The notes below the pieces were generated by a model that was not told the DNA's origin, ran no database searches, and was given only the letters and a program-made list of their open reading frames with translations. Shown here in pieces: positions 33,061 to 43,683 of a stretch of DNA of 64,000 nucleotides (positions within the stretch are counted from its first letter, which is position 1; each line of letters begins with the position of its first letter). The DNA lies in the NCBI GenBank assembly GCA_009823505.1, contig VZQC01000373.1:925501-989500 (forward strand), given 5' to 3'. The position numbers and the translations under genes were made by a program. The DNA is from Rhizomys pruinosus. Its lineage: Eukaryota > Chordata > Mammalia > Rodentia > Spalacidae.

Positions 33061-33719
33061 TTCAGGACATTACAGTGAAATTCTCTTTCTCAGATTTAGA
33101 AAGCTAAAGCTGAGGCATAGGTGAAAGTCATTCTAAAGCCAAGACATGCTTTCTTCTGAAAATTACTTTGAATTTTGTCCTTTGATTTTTTTTCACTTTG
33201 TGGATGATTCTTTGTTATTTTGAAAATGAAAACAGTCCTCAATTTTCTGCCTTCAATTTCAAATTAGAATCTAGATTTTGGGAAGATGCAATTTCTTTCA
33301 GAGAAAACATTATTTTTGTTATTATTATTATGGCATTATCCTGAATATTTTATACCCTGTGTCTCCCTACTTCTCAATAAATCTCCAGAGGCAACACGTT
33401 TTGAGCAAAATCTAAAAACTCAGGCATTCAGAATGTACAATATAGATAACCACGAGTGGCATGGCTAAGCATGGCAATAATTGGAAAATATTTAAGTAAT
33501 TCTTGATTTTCCTCATTTATTCAGTGTGAAACCCTGACAGTGAGGGCTACTGATAGAGGAGCAGGTTACAAAGATGTGTATGAATTTTTTCCTGGATAAA
33601 ATTAAAGGTTGTAACAGGTCGTGGCTGGAATTCCTACTGACATAGACTGAAAGTGAACAATACAACATAGTTTAGTTTTAAACAGGCCATTGAAAAGCCA
33701 TATATGTTTTCTAAATCAG
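33061..33719. other. Unique A/T-rich sequence
   Basis: No gene seen. 33075-33150 ('ttagaaagctaaagctgaggcatagg') faintly resembles MIR but is too short to call. The 60-codon frame at 33286-33468 is a chance frame. Confidence 0.45.
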
Positions 33720-33892
33720 GCAATGTTTAAGTATTTCTGAGTCTTTGATATGAGAATAAATGTCTCAATTTTCTCAACTATGAAATGAAGAATTAATGTG
33801 CTATTTCAATGCATAGAGAGATGTAAATCGTTTAGAACTTGGAACAGTGCCTGGTATACACTAAGGGCTCAATGTACATGAGTATTAGTATA
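33720..33892 (+). mobile_element. MIR SINE
   Basis: Forward MIR 3' half: 'tctcaattttctcaactatgaaatg', then 'ttagaacttggaacagtgcctgg' and 'aagggctcaatgtacatgagt'. Confidence 0.85.
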
Positions 33893-34995
33893 GAGGTGAA
33901 ATGAATGGACTGAAACCTAGCCTGGAATCTCCTGAATGTTGGTTTGGGAAACACTCAGGTAGGAACCATTGTAAGCTGTGACTAAGCCTGTACATCCTAC
34001 CTGTGTATGTTTTCATAATGTGTGCTTGCATGTGCATATTTTCATTTCATAACAAAGAGTAAATGTCCCATTGTTCAAAGCATGTACTACTCTCTGCTTT
34101 TCTGTTTAGAGAAAGCCCTTGCTTACAGTAAACAATAGTATCTGTAATGGGTCTATTTCTCTGATATCATAATTTCATTTGGGATTTCCAGTTTGAAAAG
34201 GAACATCAAGACTAGCTCATTCAAGTGATATCCTGGGGTAAAAAACACAAAAAGAGAGTTAATTGGACTTTATTTAATTGACTTGCCAATTGATTGGAGA
34301 ATAATGCAGACTCACTGAGTTTATTTAATGGATTTTTTCTTCAGAGTAGAGGTCTGGATATTGCTTCCTGGGTCTACATTAACTCCATACATATAATGAC
34401 ATATTGTACTAAATATATATCCAAACATACATACATAAAATATCATGAACTATTTTTTTCTCAAAATTAGATATCTATTTAATTTGTAAGGTAAATTTAA
34501 AAGTTTCAAGCCTGCAACATGCACCTTACAGAGAGTACAGTGATTTGAGATCTAGAAACATCTTTTAGAGAATTTTATACTCATAATAGTCATTTTGTAC
34601 ATTTCTTAAGAGGGGAAAAACCCATTATGAAGATTCTTCTATCCTTTCCTTTGTCTTTGACTTGACAACAGATTGTAGTTTGGGAAGTGAAGTAACTCAT
34701 TCTGTTAGGATCTAGAATCAAGGCTCTGGTTCATTGTCATCTTCTTTGGAAGATTTCACACAAAATGGACAAAAAGGCTAAGGGATTATCAGCAGGAGAC
34801 CTGCCCATGAGTGAAGGCTCAGGATGGAATGTGCATGATGCACTTTGAGCAAATAGTCCATTAAGGGAAGGGATTTTTAACTGAGAAGCAGTGGGATACT
34901 TGGGTAGAAACTTTGTGAATAGAGAAACAATTTGAATATAAAGAAGCTGAGTATAGATTTACATAGACAGTAGTGATACAGAAACTAAAAAAAAA
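33893..34995. other. Unique A/T-rich sequence
   Basis: About 1.1 kb with no recognised repeat, RNA gene or plausible open frame. Confidence 0.5.
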
Positions 34996-35007
34996 TTATT
35001 TGTCTTT

Positions 35008-35137
35008 ATTTTTGGTATTTTTGAGACAGGAGAGCTTGCTCTGTAGACCAGGCTGGCCTTGAACTCACAGAGATCTGCCTGGCTCTACCTCCCTAGTGCT
35101 GGCTGGGATTAAAGGTGTGCACCACCACGCCTGGCTC
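35008..35137 (-). mobile_element. B1 SINE
   Basis: Reverse B1 with TSD atttgtcttt (34998-35007, 35138-35147). It has a short internal duplication ('gctggctggg') and a deletion in the tail-side arm. Confidence 0.95.
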
Positions 35138-35154
35138 ATTTGTCTTTTCAAAAT

Positions 35155-35235
35155 TGGCACATAACTCAGTGGCAGAGCATTTGCCAGACATATACATGTG
35201 GGCTGGTTTGATTCCCAACACCACTGAAAATAATA
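35155..35235 (+). mobile_element. ID-type SINE
   Basis: About 80 bp tRNA-Ala/BC1-like sequence: 'ataactcagtggcagagcatttgccagacat' and a B-box-like 'tggtttgattccc', followed by an A-rich tail. Decayed. Confidence 0.75.
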
Positions 35236-35270
35236 TGACTTATATTTTAAATATAAGATAGTGTTCTGTG

Positions 35271-35517
35271 GGGCTGGAGAGATAGCCTAGCGGTTAAGAG
35301 CACTGACTGTTCTTGCAGAAGACCCGGGTTCGATCCCCAGCACCCACATGGCGGCTAAGAACCATCTGTAACTCCAATTTCAGGAGAAATCCAGTTCAAG
35401 GGGAATCTGAGACCCTCTTCTGACCTTCGCAGCATTGCACGACACAGGTGCACAAACCTACATGCAGACAGTACATTCATAAACATACAAAATTAAATAA
35501 AATAAAAAAAATAAAAA
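35271..35517 (+). mobile_element. B2 SINE (young)
   Basis: Forward B2 with A-box region at 35283-35293, B box ggttcgatccc at 35327-35337, the 17-bp duplication and a long A-rich tail. Perfect 16-bp TSD aagatagtgttctgtg (35255-35270, 35518-35533). Confidence 0.97.
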
Positions 35518-35949
35518 AAGATAGTGTTCTGTGATATATAACAGGTTAATAGTGATCAACCCTCTGGAAATGGAGCAGCAAAATGGTGGGATATCTTTAT
35601 AAGCACCATCACACAAAGGTATTAGTGCTAATGGTAACTTTGGTTGGTCATTCTTGTGGTAGGCAATGGAGTTCCTCTGAATATCAAGGAGAGTTGGTCT
35701 ACATAAGAAACACAGTAACACAGTCAATGATCCAGGCATTCTGATGTCAAGTGGCACAAATCTAAATTGAATTAAAATTCACATGAAACAAAATAAAACA
35801 CATCACTTCACCAAATGAACTAGATGCATTAAAGTATCTCTGTATTTGGCAATGATATACAGAAACTTGAAGGAGAAATGCTAATGTATTGCTCTCATTT
35901 TGCTCAAAAATGAGAAAAGAGAGACTTCACAAAAATAAGGTGTAAGTAA

Positions 35950-36165
35950 TAGGGACAGAGAATATAGCTCAGTTGATAGAGTGCTGGTCTAGCAGGTAAG
36001 AAGGCCCATATTTGATCCATACTACTGCATAAATAAGGCATATATGGTCAATAGCTATAATCTTAGCTCTCAGAATGTGGAGGTGGGAGGATCAGAAGTT
36101 CCAGATCATCTTTGATTATATAGTGAATTCATGGTCAACCTGGGATGCATAAGACTGTATTTCAT
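35950..36165 (+). mobile_element. B4-type SINE (old)
   Basis: ID-like head ('gaatatagctcagttgatagagtgctggtctag') followed by a B1-like body ('agctctcagaatgtggaggtgggagg'). It ends in the GATA-rich microsatellite. Confidence 0.65.
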
Positions 36166-36270
36166 AGATAGATAGGATAGATAGACAGATAGAAAAAAAA
36201 ATATATATATATATATACCTATGTAGATATATAGATATAGATAGATATAGATAGATAGAAAGAAGGACAG

Positions 36271-36303
<33 letters not shown>

Positions 36304-36310
36304 TAGTTGC
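36163..36310. repeat. (GATA)n / (TA)n compound microsatellite
   Basis: Interrupted GATA units at 36163-36192, a TA run (36200-36216), then GATA/GATATA units with the cleanest block at 36272-36302. It yields YLSIYLSI-type translations on the minus strand that are not genes. Confidence 0.95.
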
Positions 36311-36914
36311 ACACATATATACATACATAGAGTGTGAATACATCACTTTTAGGAAGGACAGTAGTGAAGACCCCAGTATTTACAGAAGGCTTGGCTGGTA
36401 GCATCATTCTCACAACTCCTCTGTGACACCATCTGTCATACTGTCATCAGTTATCTAATCTTCAATTAATGCTTCATAAAACAAATGACAGAAAAATAAC
36501 TGCCTCTTACTTAGTGTCTGGCTACTAATCCTCTTTCCACAATATCTAAAACTTTTCTGATTCTTTTGAGTTCTGAAAATGAGAAAGGAGTAAGTGGATT
36601 TATTTACAAGTAAATTACTACTGTCTTGTGTTTAATAATGCTAGAAAAGCAGTGGGGAGTAAGAAAGGACCAGGGAAAAGAGAGAAGAAAGAACACAGGC
36701 ACAGTCTATGTTTCTCAGCTTTAGTGAGATATAAAAGATGTGTCACTAATGATAGAGTTGTATGCTGCATCCTTCTTCCTGAAATGATTTTTACCCCTCT
36801 TCCCAGGTTTATTATTTATATTTAAATACACTATTTTGGTGCAGATTTTGGTCCCTAGAAAGAGTGAGTGGAGAATACCATTTCCCTATGCTTTGTGCTC
36901 CCACACAAGCCCAA
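36311..36914. other. Unassigned sequence
   Basis: No recognised repeat or gene. The 65-codon frame 36628-36825 shows no family signal. Confidence 0.45.
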
Positions 36915-37257
36915 TGTGGTGGCTTGAATGACAATGTTCCCTATAGGCTTCAACTATTCAGACATTTTGTCCCCAGTTGGTGGCCTTGTTTGGGGAGATC
37001 TTAGAAGGTATGGCCATGCTGGAGGAAGTACATCACTGGGGGCAAGTTTAGAGAGTTCAACAAGCCTTGCAGGTCTCCAGTTGCTCTCTCTCTTTCTCTC
37101 TCTTTCCTGTGCCTGTTTGAAGATGTGAACCTCGGCTTTCTGCTCCAGCTCCTGCCACCATGCTTTCCTCCACAATGGACTCTAATTCCCTGAAACCGTC
37201 AAATAGCTAAACTTTTCCTTTTGATTTTATCATAGTAACAGAAAAGTGAGTAATACA
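36915..37257 (+). mobile_element. MaLR-like LTR (MST-type layout)
   Basis: About 343 bp with TG...ACA ends. Layout as in MaLR LTRs: 'ggcttgaatgacaatgttcc' start, 'ggccatgctggaggaagta', a CT-rich stretch (37083-37108), 'gccaccatgctttcctccac', 'ctgaaaccgtcaaatagc' and a terminal 'gtaacagaaaagtgagtaa'. Matching 5-bp TSDs were not seen, so the exact ends and subfamily are uncertain. Confidence 0.55.
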
Positions 37258-37585
37258 GTCCCCACTGAAGGTAGTTTGTTTTCACCTTTAGTTTTCTAAA
37301 AGTTTTTCAAAGTGCCAGATAAACATATTCAGTGTAGTGATTCAAAAGAAACATATGTCATGTTGTACACTGCGCCATTCATGCACTTGATTCATACCTT
37401 GGCTCCCAGAGATCCTAAAAGAAATGCAAGCACTGCTGTGAGTTATAATTCCAGGAATAGGATCCAAGTTGAAATGTCTTCAGTGTTTTACTTAAGATTT
37501 TCTTATCTCTTTTCATTCTTTCTAACAATAATAGAGTGAATATTTATAATATTGCTTTCCATATCTAGCATTATTCATTGAATTT

Positions 37586-37846
37586 TTTTTCTTTATTTTT
37601 TTTTAAATTTTTCTTTAATTAATTTTATTTATTTCTGTATGTGTATGAATGTACTGTCTGCCTGCAAGTCTGTGCACCCGTGTCGTGCAACGCCGCGGAG
37701 TTCAGAAGAGGGTCTCGGATTCCCCTGGAACTGGAGTTCTCCTGGACAGACGGTTCTTAGCCGCCATGTGGGTGCTGGGGATCGAACCCGGGTCCTCTGC
37801 AAGAGCAGTTGGCACTCTCAACCACTAAGCCATCCCTCCAGCCCCC
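37586..37846 (-). mobile_element. B2 SINE (young)
   Basis: Reverse B2, CpG-rich, TSD cattgaattt (37576-37585, 37847-37856). One of the two 17-bp units is deleted ('tcctggacagacggttc'). Confidence 0.96.
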
Positions 37847-38052
37847 CATTGAATTTATTAATACAATCTCTACTCACATATTTGGCAATTATTCATAAAT
37901 ACTTGGAGCACTTGGGATATATTGTATGCATTTATGCCTGTATAAGTTTTCAGAATATTTCCAACACTTCATAATGCACAAGTTATATACATATTATGTA
38001 TATCTGACATGTATATAAGAAATAAGAATATTCAATTATAATATATAATTTT

Positions 38053-38209
38053 TTTTTTTTTTTTTTGGTCTTTTTGAGACAGGGTCTCCCTGTAGTCCCA
38101 GCTGTCCTGGAACTCACTCTGTAGACCAGGCTGGCCTTGAACTCATAAAGATCCGACTGCCTCTGCCTCTCGAGTGCTAGGATTAAAGGTGTGCGTCACC
38201 ACGCCCGGC
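38053..38209 (-). mobile_element. B1 SINE (CpG-rich)
   Basis: Reverse B1 with long T-run, TSD ataatttt (38045-38052, 38210-38217). CpGs at 'ctctcgagtg' and 'cacgcccgg' are retained, which suggests a young copy. Confidence 0.96.
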
Positions 38210-38307
38210 ATAATTTTCATATTGTACCAGAATATGAGTCTTTTCCATTCTTAGCAACAAATAACTGTTTACAAAATCTGACACTTCTGTCTTACATCTT
38301 AGCTGAT

Positions 38308-38764
38308 TGTATTAGTCAGGGTTCTCTGAAGAAACAGAATCAACAGGACGAATATATAGATACATACAAGTTATTGATTTGCTCACGTGACAGAGCTCAA
38401 GGAGTCCAACAATAGCCGCGCCACACTGGAGAGGCCAAGAATCCAGGGAACTGCTCAGTCCACAAGGCTGGATGTCTCAGTAGTCCCAATCTGGTGCTGA
38501 AGGCCGGATGGATTCCAGGAGATCTGCCAGTCTCAGTACACTCTGGGATCCGAAGGGTTGATCACAGCAGCAAGCCACAGGAAAAAGGGACCAGCTCCCT
38601 TTGCCATGGCCTTTTATACTGCCTACGGGCAGAAGGTAATGCCCACATTTGGGGTGTCCAAATGTGGGCATTCCATCCAGCTTGAGGCAGTCCAATCCGA
38701 AGATCCTTTTTGTCCTATTTGTTCCTTAGTCCAGTCAAGTTGACACCCAGGATTAACCATCACA
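38308..38764 (+). mobile_element. Solo ERVL LTR (MT2/MLT2-like)
   Basis: 457 bp from tgtattagtcagggttctct to ttaaccatcaca, the diagnostic termini of MT2/MLT2 ERVL LTRs, including the 'agtcaagttgacacc' block near the 3' end. Flanking 5-bp repeats are ctgat (38303-38307) and ccgat (38765-38769), differing at a CpG. A perfect 15-bp inverted repeat lies at 38638-38652/38658-38672. No internal retroviral sequence flanks it, so it is a solo LTR. Confidence 0.88.
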
Positions 38765-38929
38765 CCGATAGAATCTGAAATTTAGAGATGATGGCTGGAA
38801 CTTATGATTCCACTGAGAAGTCAAGTTTGAGGACTATTGACATAAATGGACTCACATCCTTATTTCATTCACTTAAAATAAGGGTTATCTGTAGGTGCAG
38901 ATCTAGTAGTCTCGGAAAAGAAATAGGGC

Positions 38930-39130
38930 CAGGGAAATGGCTCAGCTGGTAATGGCATTTGTTGACAAACTTGATGACCTGAGTTCTATACCCAGGACTA
39001 CATGTGAAAGGAGAGAAGTGACTTAAACAATCTGTCCTCTGACATGTATGCTATTGGATATGTTTGCCCACAAATATACACACAGACACATATACACACC
39101 TATCAAATGTAATTAATTTTTCAATGAAAA
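38930..39130 (+). mobile_element. Old tRNA-derived SINE (B3-like)
   Basis: Head 'agggaaatggctcagctggtaatggc', a decayed B-box region 'tgagttctatacccag', then 'ggagagaagtgacttaaac' and a (CA)-rich tail. The same family appears reversed at 54960-55120 and 57520-57650. Confidence 0.65.
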
Positions 39131-39143
39131 GAAAATAAATCTA

Positions 39144-39355
39144 GGGATTGGAGAGACAGTTCAGCAGTTAAGAGCACTTGCTGTTCTTCCAGACAACCCA
39201 GATTGTGTTCCCAGAACCCACATGCTAACTAATTGTTGATTCCAGTTCCAGGCATCCAACTCCCTCTTCTGGTCTCCATGGGTATTACACACATATGCTG
39301 CACTTTACATTAATGGAGGAAAACAATAAAATATGTGAAATAAAGATAAATAAAA
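39144..39355 (+). mobile_element. Old B3-type SINE
   Basis: Head 'attggagagacagttcagcagttaagagcac', body with a single 'ccagttccaggcatccaac' unit, and an A-rich tail. It lacks the young-B2 duplication. Confidence 0.82.
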
Positions 39356-39485
39356 GTAAAAATATGTGTAAGATGAAAGAAAAGAAAGCCATAGATGATA
39401 ACTTTTGTTCCTGAAAATATTCTGAATTTGGAAGTCCTGACTTTAGCTTTTGTGCCTTCTCTGTTCCCTGATGTCTTTTCACACT

Positions 39486-39995
39486 TTAAAAACTTTGTGT
39501 TCTATAGAGTTCTGCAGGGATCTGATCCTTCTCAGATATCACAACTTTCTGATTAAACTCTATATTTATTCCATGCATTGTACACATCCTCAATTGATGG
39601 GTACTTAAATCCCACACATTCTCTGACAGCTCTCCTCCTCCAGCTGAATCTGGCACTAATGTTGAAGCTGAATTTATTTTCTGATGTTCTGAGAAGAATG
39701 AGTAGTAAGTGTGCAAAAACAGTGAAAGAGATGGACATGTGGACATGATGCTGAAATCCAGTGCCAAGCTCAGCTCTATCAGGTCGTCCATCAGCATCTC
39801 GCCTCTCAAATAATGTAGAGACAATACGGATTTCATACGCTGTGCCAATTTGTTATTTTCTCAAAAACATCTTTAAAAACACTCTGAGATATTCCATGAC
39901 CCTGTTTTCTTCAACAAGTACAATATAATTAATCAGAGTTCTCTCTTGCACAAAATTCCACCTGGAACTGTCATTCACCTGTATCAACTGAGAAT
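39486..39995 (-). other. Coding-like but unrecognised segment
   Basis: Outside any repeat I recognise. On the minus strand one frame is open for 120 codons (39848-39486). An overlapping second frame is open from about 39995 to 39553 except for a single TAA near 39858, giving about 145 codons (…RWNFVQERTLINYIVLVEE…, then …YEIRIVSTLFERRDADGRPD…). Composition is more protein-like than other chance frames here, but I recognise no family and see no convincing start. It could be a decayed exon or retropseudogene, or chance. Confidence 0.3.
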
Positions 39996-40447
39996 ACTTG
40001 AGAGCTTTCTCTTATTCTTTGTCCCCTTCCCACAACAATTTCATACATAATCAGTGCTTAATTCCACAGCATAGTTTTATGATGCAACATATCTCTGATC
40101 AGCAGCTAGCAATCACAGAATAATAAGTGCAATCACATCAGACTGGATTTTGTTGTTTGTCTGAGAAGGAAGCCTATTGGAGACTGTACCTGCTGCACAT
40201 GTGGAGATATTTTCAGTTTGTCAAATATCGGTTGTCAATGACTTCCAATAAAACTGCACTAAAACAGAGTTACTGTATTTCCTTGAAAAGCTGAATCAAT
40301 TTGTCTGCCAATAATTAATTGTATTATTGACTAGTGGGCATATACTGTATTACAGAAAGAAGAAAATGACTATGTGTGTATATATTTGTATAATATGTGA
40401 AACATTAATTGAACATATAATTGAAATTGCATAATGTTCAGTCTTTT

Positions 40448-40491
<44 letters not shown>

Positions 40492-41540
40492 ACTAAGGAC
40501 TGAACTTATGGGCGCATGCCTACTATCCTTAACTACATATTTACCTCCATTCTGATTCATTAAATTAATCTCAGTTATTTGCAATTGTTCAAATTTATAA
40601 TCCTCATAGAATCTGAAGTAGGAAAAACAGAGTTAATGAATTTTTAGATGTTGCCTCTCATCTTGTATGTTTAGAAATGCCTAAATCACACAATTCAATA
40701 CTATCTGGAGATAAAAGCTATGCTATTCTGCTACAATAAAGTTTTTGTCCTTCACGTCAAAACATAATCTATACTTCCTATGAAAATTTTATGAAATAAC
40801 TTCTCATTCTGTTCTATGTGAAGAAGACAATTGCATTGTTTTTCAATGTATCTCTAGGCCCCATTTAATCAGTTGTAAATAGGACATTATCTTTTTATCT
40901 GCAAACTTATAACTATTTTATATAGATCATTCATTTGAAATGCTTTAACATTGGTTTCTATGCTAAAAACTAAGAGAGATTTCAACTTTGTAACAGAGAC
41001 AAAAACCAGATAAGAAATTTGGTGCATGAGGCAGTATCATGGGGAAATTTTGGAATAGCCTGCTTACAATCTAGTTCTGTTCATACTCTGACTTATCCTC
41101 TTCCCTTCATTACACACACTTACATCTTCCTTGACAAAAGCTATTATTCATATTAACGGCAACTCTTCATAGAGGAGAATCACAGGGGGCACAGGGTTGG
41201 TGATGAGCAATCAGAAATCCCACATAATTAAATGATGGTTTGGTGGTTTCAGCTGAGAGTGTTTCCAAAGATTGAAGGGACATCAGAGGCATGTTGACAA
41301 GATCTTAGTCTACTCTGCATTGTCCTTATAGGAAGTCTGTGATGTCTGTAGAAGGACCAGTGTTGCAGCTATGAACACTTTCAATGTTCCCATTAATTGA
41401 CAAATCTAGGGTCTTTGGATATTAATGTGCTGGACTTACAATGGTCTTGGTTTTCTAGTGCATTCTTTGAGTTCAAAGAATTCAAAGGAAATTTTATTAT
41501 AGTCTTAGGATTCAGTAATTATCATTGTTCTAATGTCCAG
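39996..41540. other. Unique A/T-rich sequence with (GT)n
   Basis: No gene or transposon recognised. A (GT)n microsatellite of about 18 units lies at 40448-40484. Confidence 0.5.
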
Positions 41541-41936
41541 GGACCTGTAATAATTGTCTCGTTGTTGTGACAAAATATCTGTGAAGAAGCAAGCTTAAGG
41601 GAAGAAAGGTTTATTTGGGCTCACAGTTCAAGGGCAGTCAGTCCATCACAGAAAGAATGTTAGGTAGTAGGAGCCTGAGGCAACTGATCACATGGTGTTT
41701 GTAGTCAGGAAACAGAACAATGAATACTATATTCAACTCACGTATCTCCTTTTTATCCAGTCTAGGTTCCCTGCTCATAGGATGGTGTTTTCTATAGTTA
41801 AGGTGATTTTTCCCACTTCATTTAACACAATCAAGATAATCCCTCATAGCCACTCTAGAGCCTAATCTCTTACTGGCACATGCAAAGTCTTATCACTTAG
41901 GCGATTCTAATCCTGTCAAATTTACAATTGTATTAG
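41541..41936 (+). mobile_element. Rodent LTR-like interspersed repeat
   Basis: About 395 bp: 'ttgttgtgacaaaatatctg', 'gaaaggtttatttgggctcacag', 'gcctgaggcaactgatcacat', 'aagataatccctca', ending 'gattctaatcctgtcaaatttacaa'. The terminal block resembles the 3' end of MT2-like LTRs. The same family is seen at 52548-52951. I recognise the repeat but not its database name. Confidence 0.6.
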
Positions 41937-42115
41937 TTACTTTTCTGTTGCTCTGATAAAATACCATGACCAAGACAACTTAAGGAAGGAAGAGTTGGTT
42001 GGGTTTATGGCTCCAGAGGGATAAGTGGCCATCATGGGGAGGCTTGGTAGGAGGCAGTCAGAGAAAAAAAGCTAAGGGCTCACATTTTCAAGCCGCCTCA
42101 TTTTAATGGCCACAA
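41937..42115 (+). mobile_element. Rodent LTR-like repeat, truncated
   Basis: Starts 'ttagttacttttctgttgctctg' and continues 'ataccatgaccaagac...gaaggaagagttgg' and 'ccagagggataagtggcc', then ends abruptly. It abuts the preceding repeat head-to-tail, in the same orientation. Confidence 0.6.
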
Positions 42116-43020
42116 AAATCAATATGAACAATCGCAGGGACTTAATACAAACAACATTTCTAAATGTCAATAATGCATTGTGCATTGGTAACAAGCCCTA
42201 ATAAATGAACAGTTACAAGTGCTGTGAAGTGTGGAAAACAGGGTTTGCTCTCTACCCTTGTAACTATGAATCAATCACAACATCCAACAATTGCTATTCA
42301 CTTAACATGGAGTAGTGATGAGGAGCATCTGGCTTTTTGCTTTCTTGTATATCTGTCTCCTTACTGGCTTTGTATGCTTTTGTTATAAAACTATATATAC
42401 ATCTTAAATGCCATTTTGCCCATTTATTTTTATTTGAGTATCTTTAAAGATAAGTATTGAATTTTAATTAATGTGTTAAAATCTAATAAAACATGACCAT
42501 TTAAAGGATAGAGTCCTTGTAATAAATATGCCTATGAATATACAGATATATACATATGTGCAAATATATATGTGTGTACACATGTATGTGTGTGTACACA
42601 TGTATGTGTGTTAAGAAAATCAGTATATAAGTTACCTAGAAACCTGAACTATGCTGTTTCATTTTTTAAAAACATCTGTATAAAGTAATAAATTCCTATT
42701 TATTTCACTCTTTTACAATGGCTATGAGACACTTATTGTATTTCCCTCATATTGCATTAGTTTTATCTTTGTGATAGATATTAGAGTGGACTAACTTTTG
42801 AGTAATATTAACATCATCCTTGACACTCATGCATCTCTAGCTTACTGGATATAAATGTATTTAATTTAGAATTATGGCTTATATTCTCAACAAAGTATTT
42901 ATGCCAAATTAAGGTTTTTCATTACATTTATAGTTATTTTCTCCCCCACTAGAATGTTGCTTCTCAAAGAGAAAAGACTGGGCCGAATATTTTCCTGCCA
43001 CTTAGACAATCTGCAAGTCC
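42116..43020. other. Unique A/T-rich sequence
   Basis: Nothing recognised except an imperfect (TATGTG/TACACA) tract at 42540-42612. Confidence 0.5.
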
Positions 43021-43034
43021 CTTGTGTAACTTTT

Positions 43035-43189
43035 TGTTTTTGTTTTTGTTTTTTTCGAGACAGGGTCTCCCTGTAGCCCCAGCTGTCCTGGAACTCACTC
43101 TGTAGACCAGGCTGGCCTTGAACTCACAAAGATCTGCCTGCCTCTGCCTCCCCAGTGCCAGGACTGAAGGCGTGCACCACCACGCCCGG
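43035..43189 (-). mobile_element. B1 SINE
   Basis: Reverse B1 with a (TTTTTG)n tail, TSD cttgtgtaactttt (43021-43034) and cttgtgtgactttt (43190-43203), one transition apart. CpGs retained at both ends. Confidence 0.97.
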
Positions 43190-43308
43190 CTTGTGTGACT
43201 TTTCAGTGCCCTCTGCACATCGCTCCTTATTTCATCTCGCCCCTATCAGGTATGTGCCTAGAGCCTTCTGCTGTCTGCTCTCCTACATTTACTTTACTTT
43301 CTCATATG

Positions 43309-43311
<3 letters not shown>

Positions 43312-43359
<48 letters not shown>

Positions 43360-43381
43360 CCTCCCTCCCTCCCTCCCTCCC
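43312..43381. repeat. (TC)n to (TCCC)n compound microsatellite
   Basis: A pure pyrimidine tract of about 70 bases: about 21 CT dinucleotides, then about 7 CCCT tetranucleotides. The switch of unit within one uninterrupted polypyrimidine strand makes it mirror-symmetric in part. Confidence 0.95.
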
Positions 43382-43426
43382 TTGTGCCTAGAAATTGTTT
43401 CTCTCCTCTTTGCCTTACGAATTTCT

Positions 43427-43667
43427 TTTTTTTTTTAATTTTATTTATTTCTGTATGTGTATGAATGTACTGTCTGCATGTAAGTCTGTGCACCCGTGTC
43501 GTGCAATGCCGCGGAGGTCAGAAGAGGGTCTTGGATTCCCCTGGAACTGGAGTTCTGGAATTGGAGTTACAGACGGTTCTCAGCCGACATGTGGGTGCTG
43601 GGGATCGAACCCGGGTCCTCTGCAAGAGCAGTCAGTGCTCTTAACCTCTAGGCTATCTCTCCAGCCC
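43427..43667 (-). mobile_element. B2 SINE (young)
   Basis: Reverse B2, perfect 16-bp TSD tgccttacgaatttct (43411-43426, 43668-43683). Intact B box on the minus strand. The 17-bp duplication is present with a 3-bp deletion. Confidence 0.97.
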
Positions 43668-43683
43668 TGCCTTACGAATTTCT

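Noticed and set aside
35155..35235. A tRNA gene
   Set aside because: tRNA-like boxes are present but the cloverleaf is not; size, A-rich tail and decay fit an ID SINE.
36163..36310. CRISPR-like spaced repeats
   Set aside because: Tetranucleotide microsatellite with no constant spacer length; the genome is mammalian.
36106..36413. Membrane-protein-like frames (IYLSIYLSI)
   Set aside because: Produced by the GATA microsatellite.
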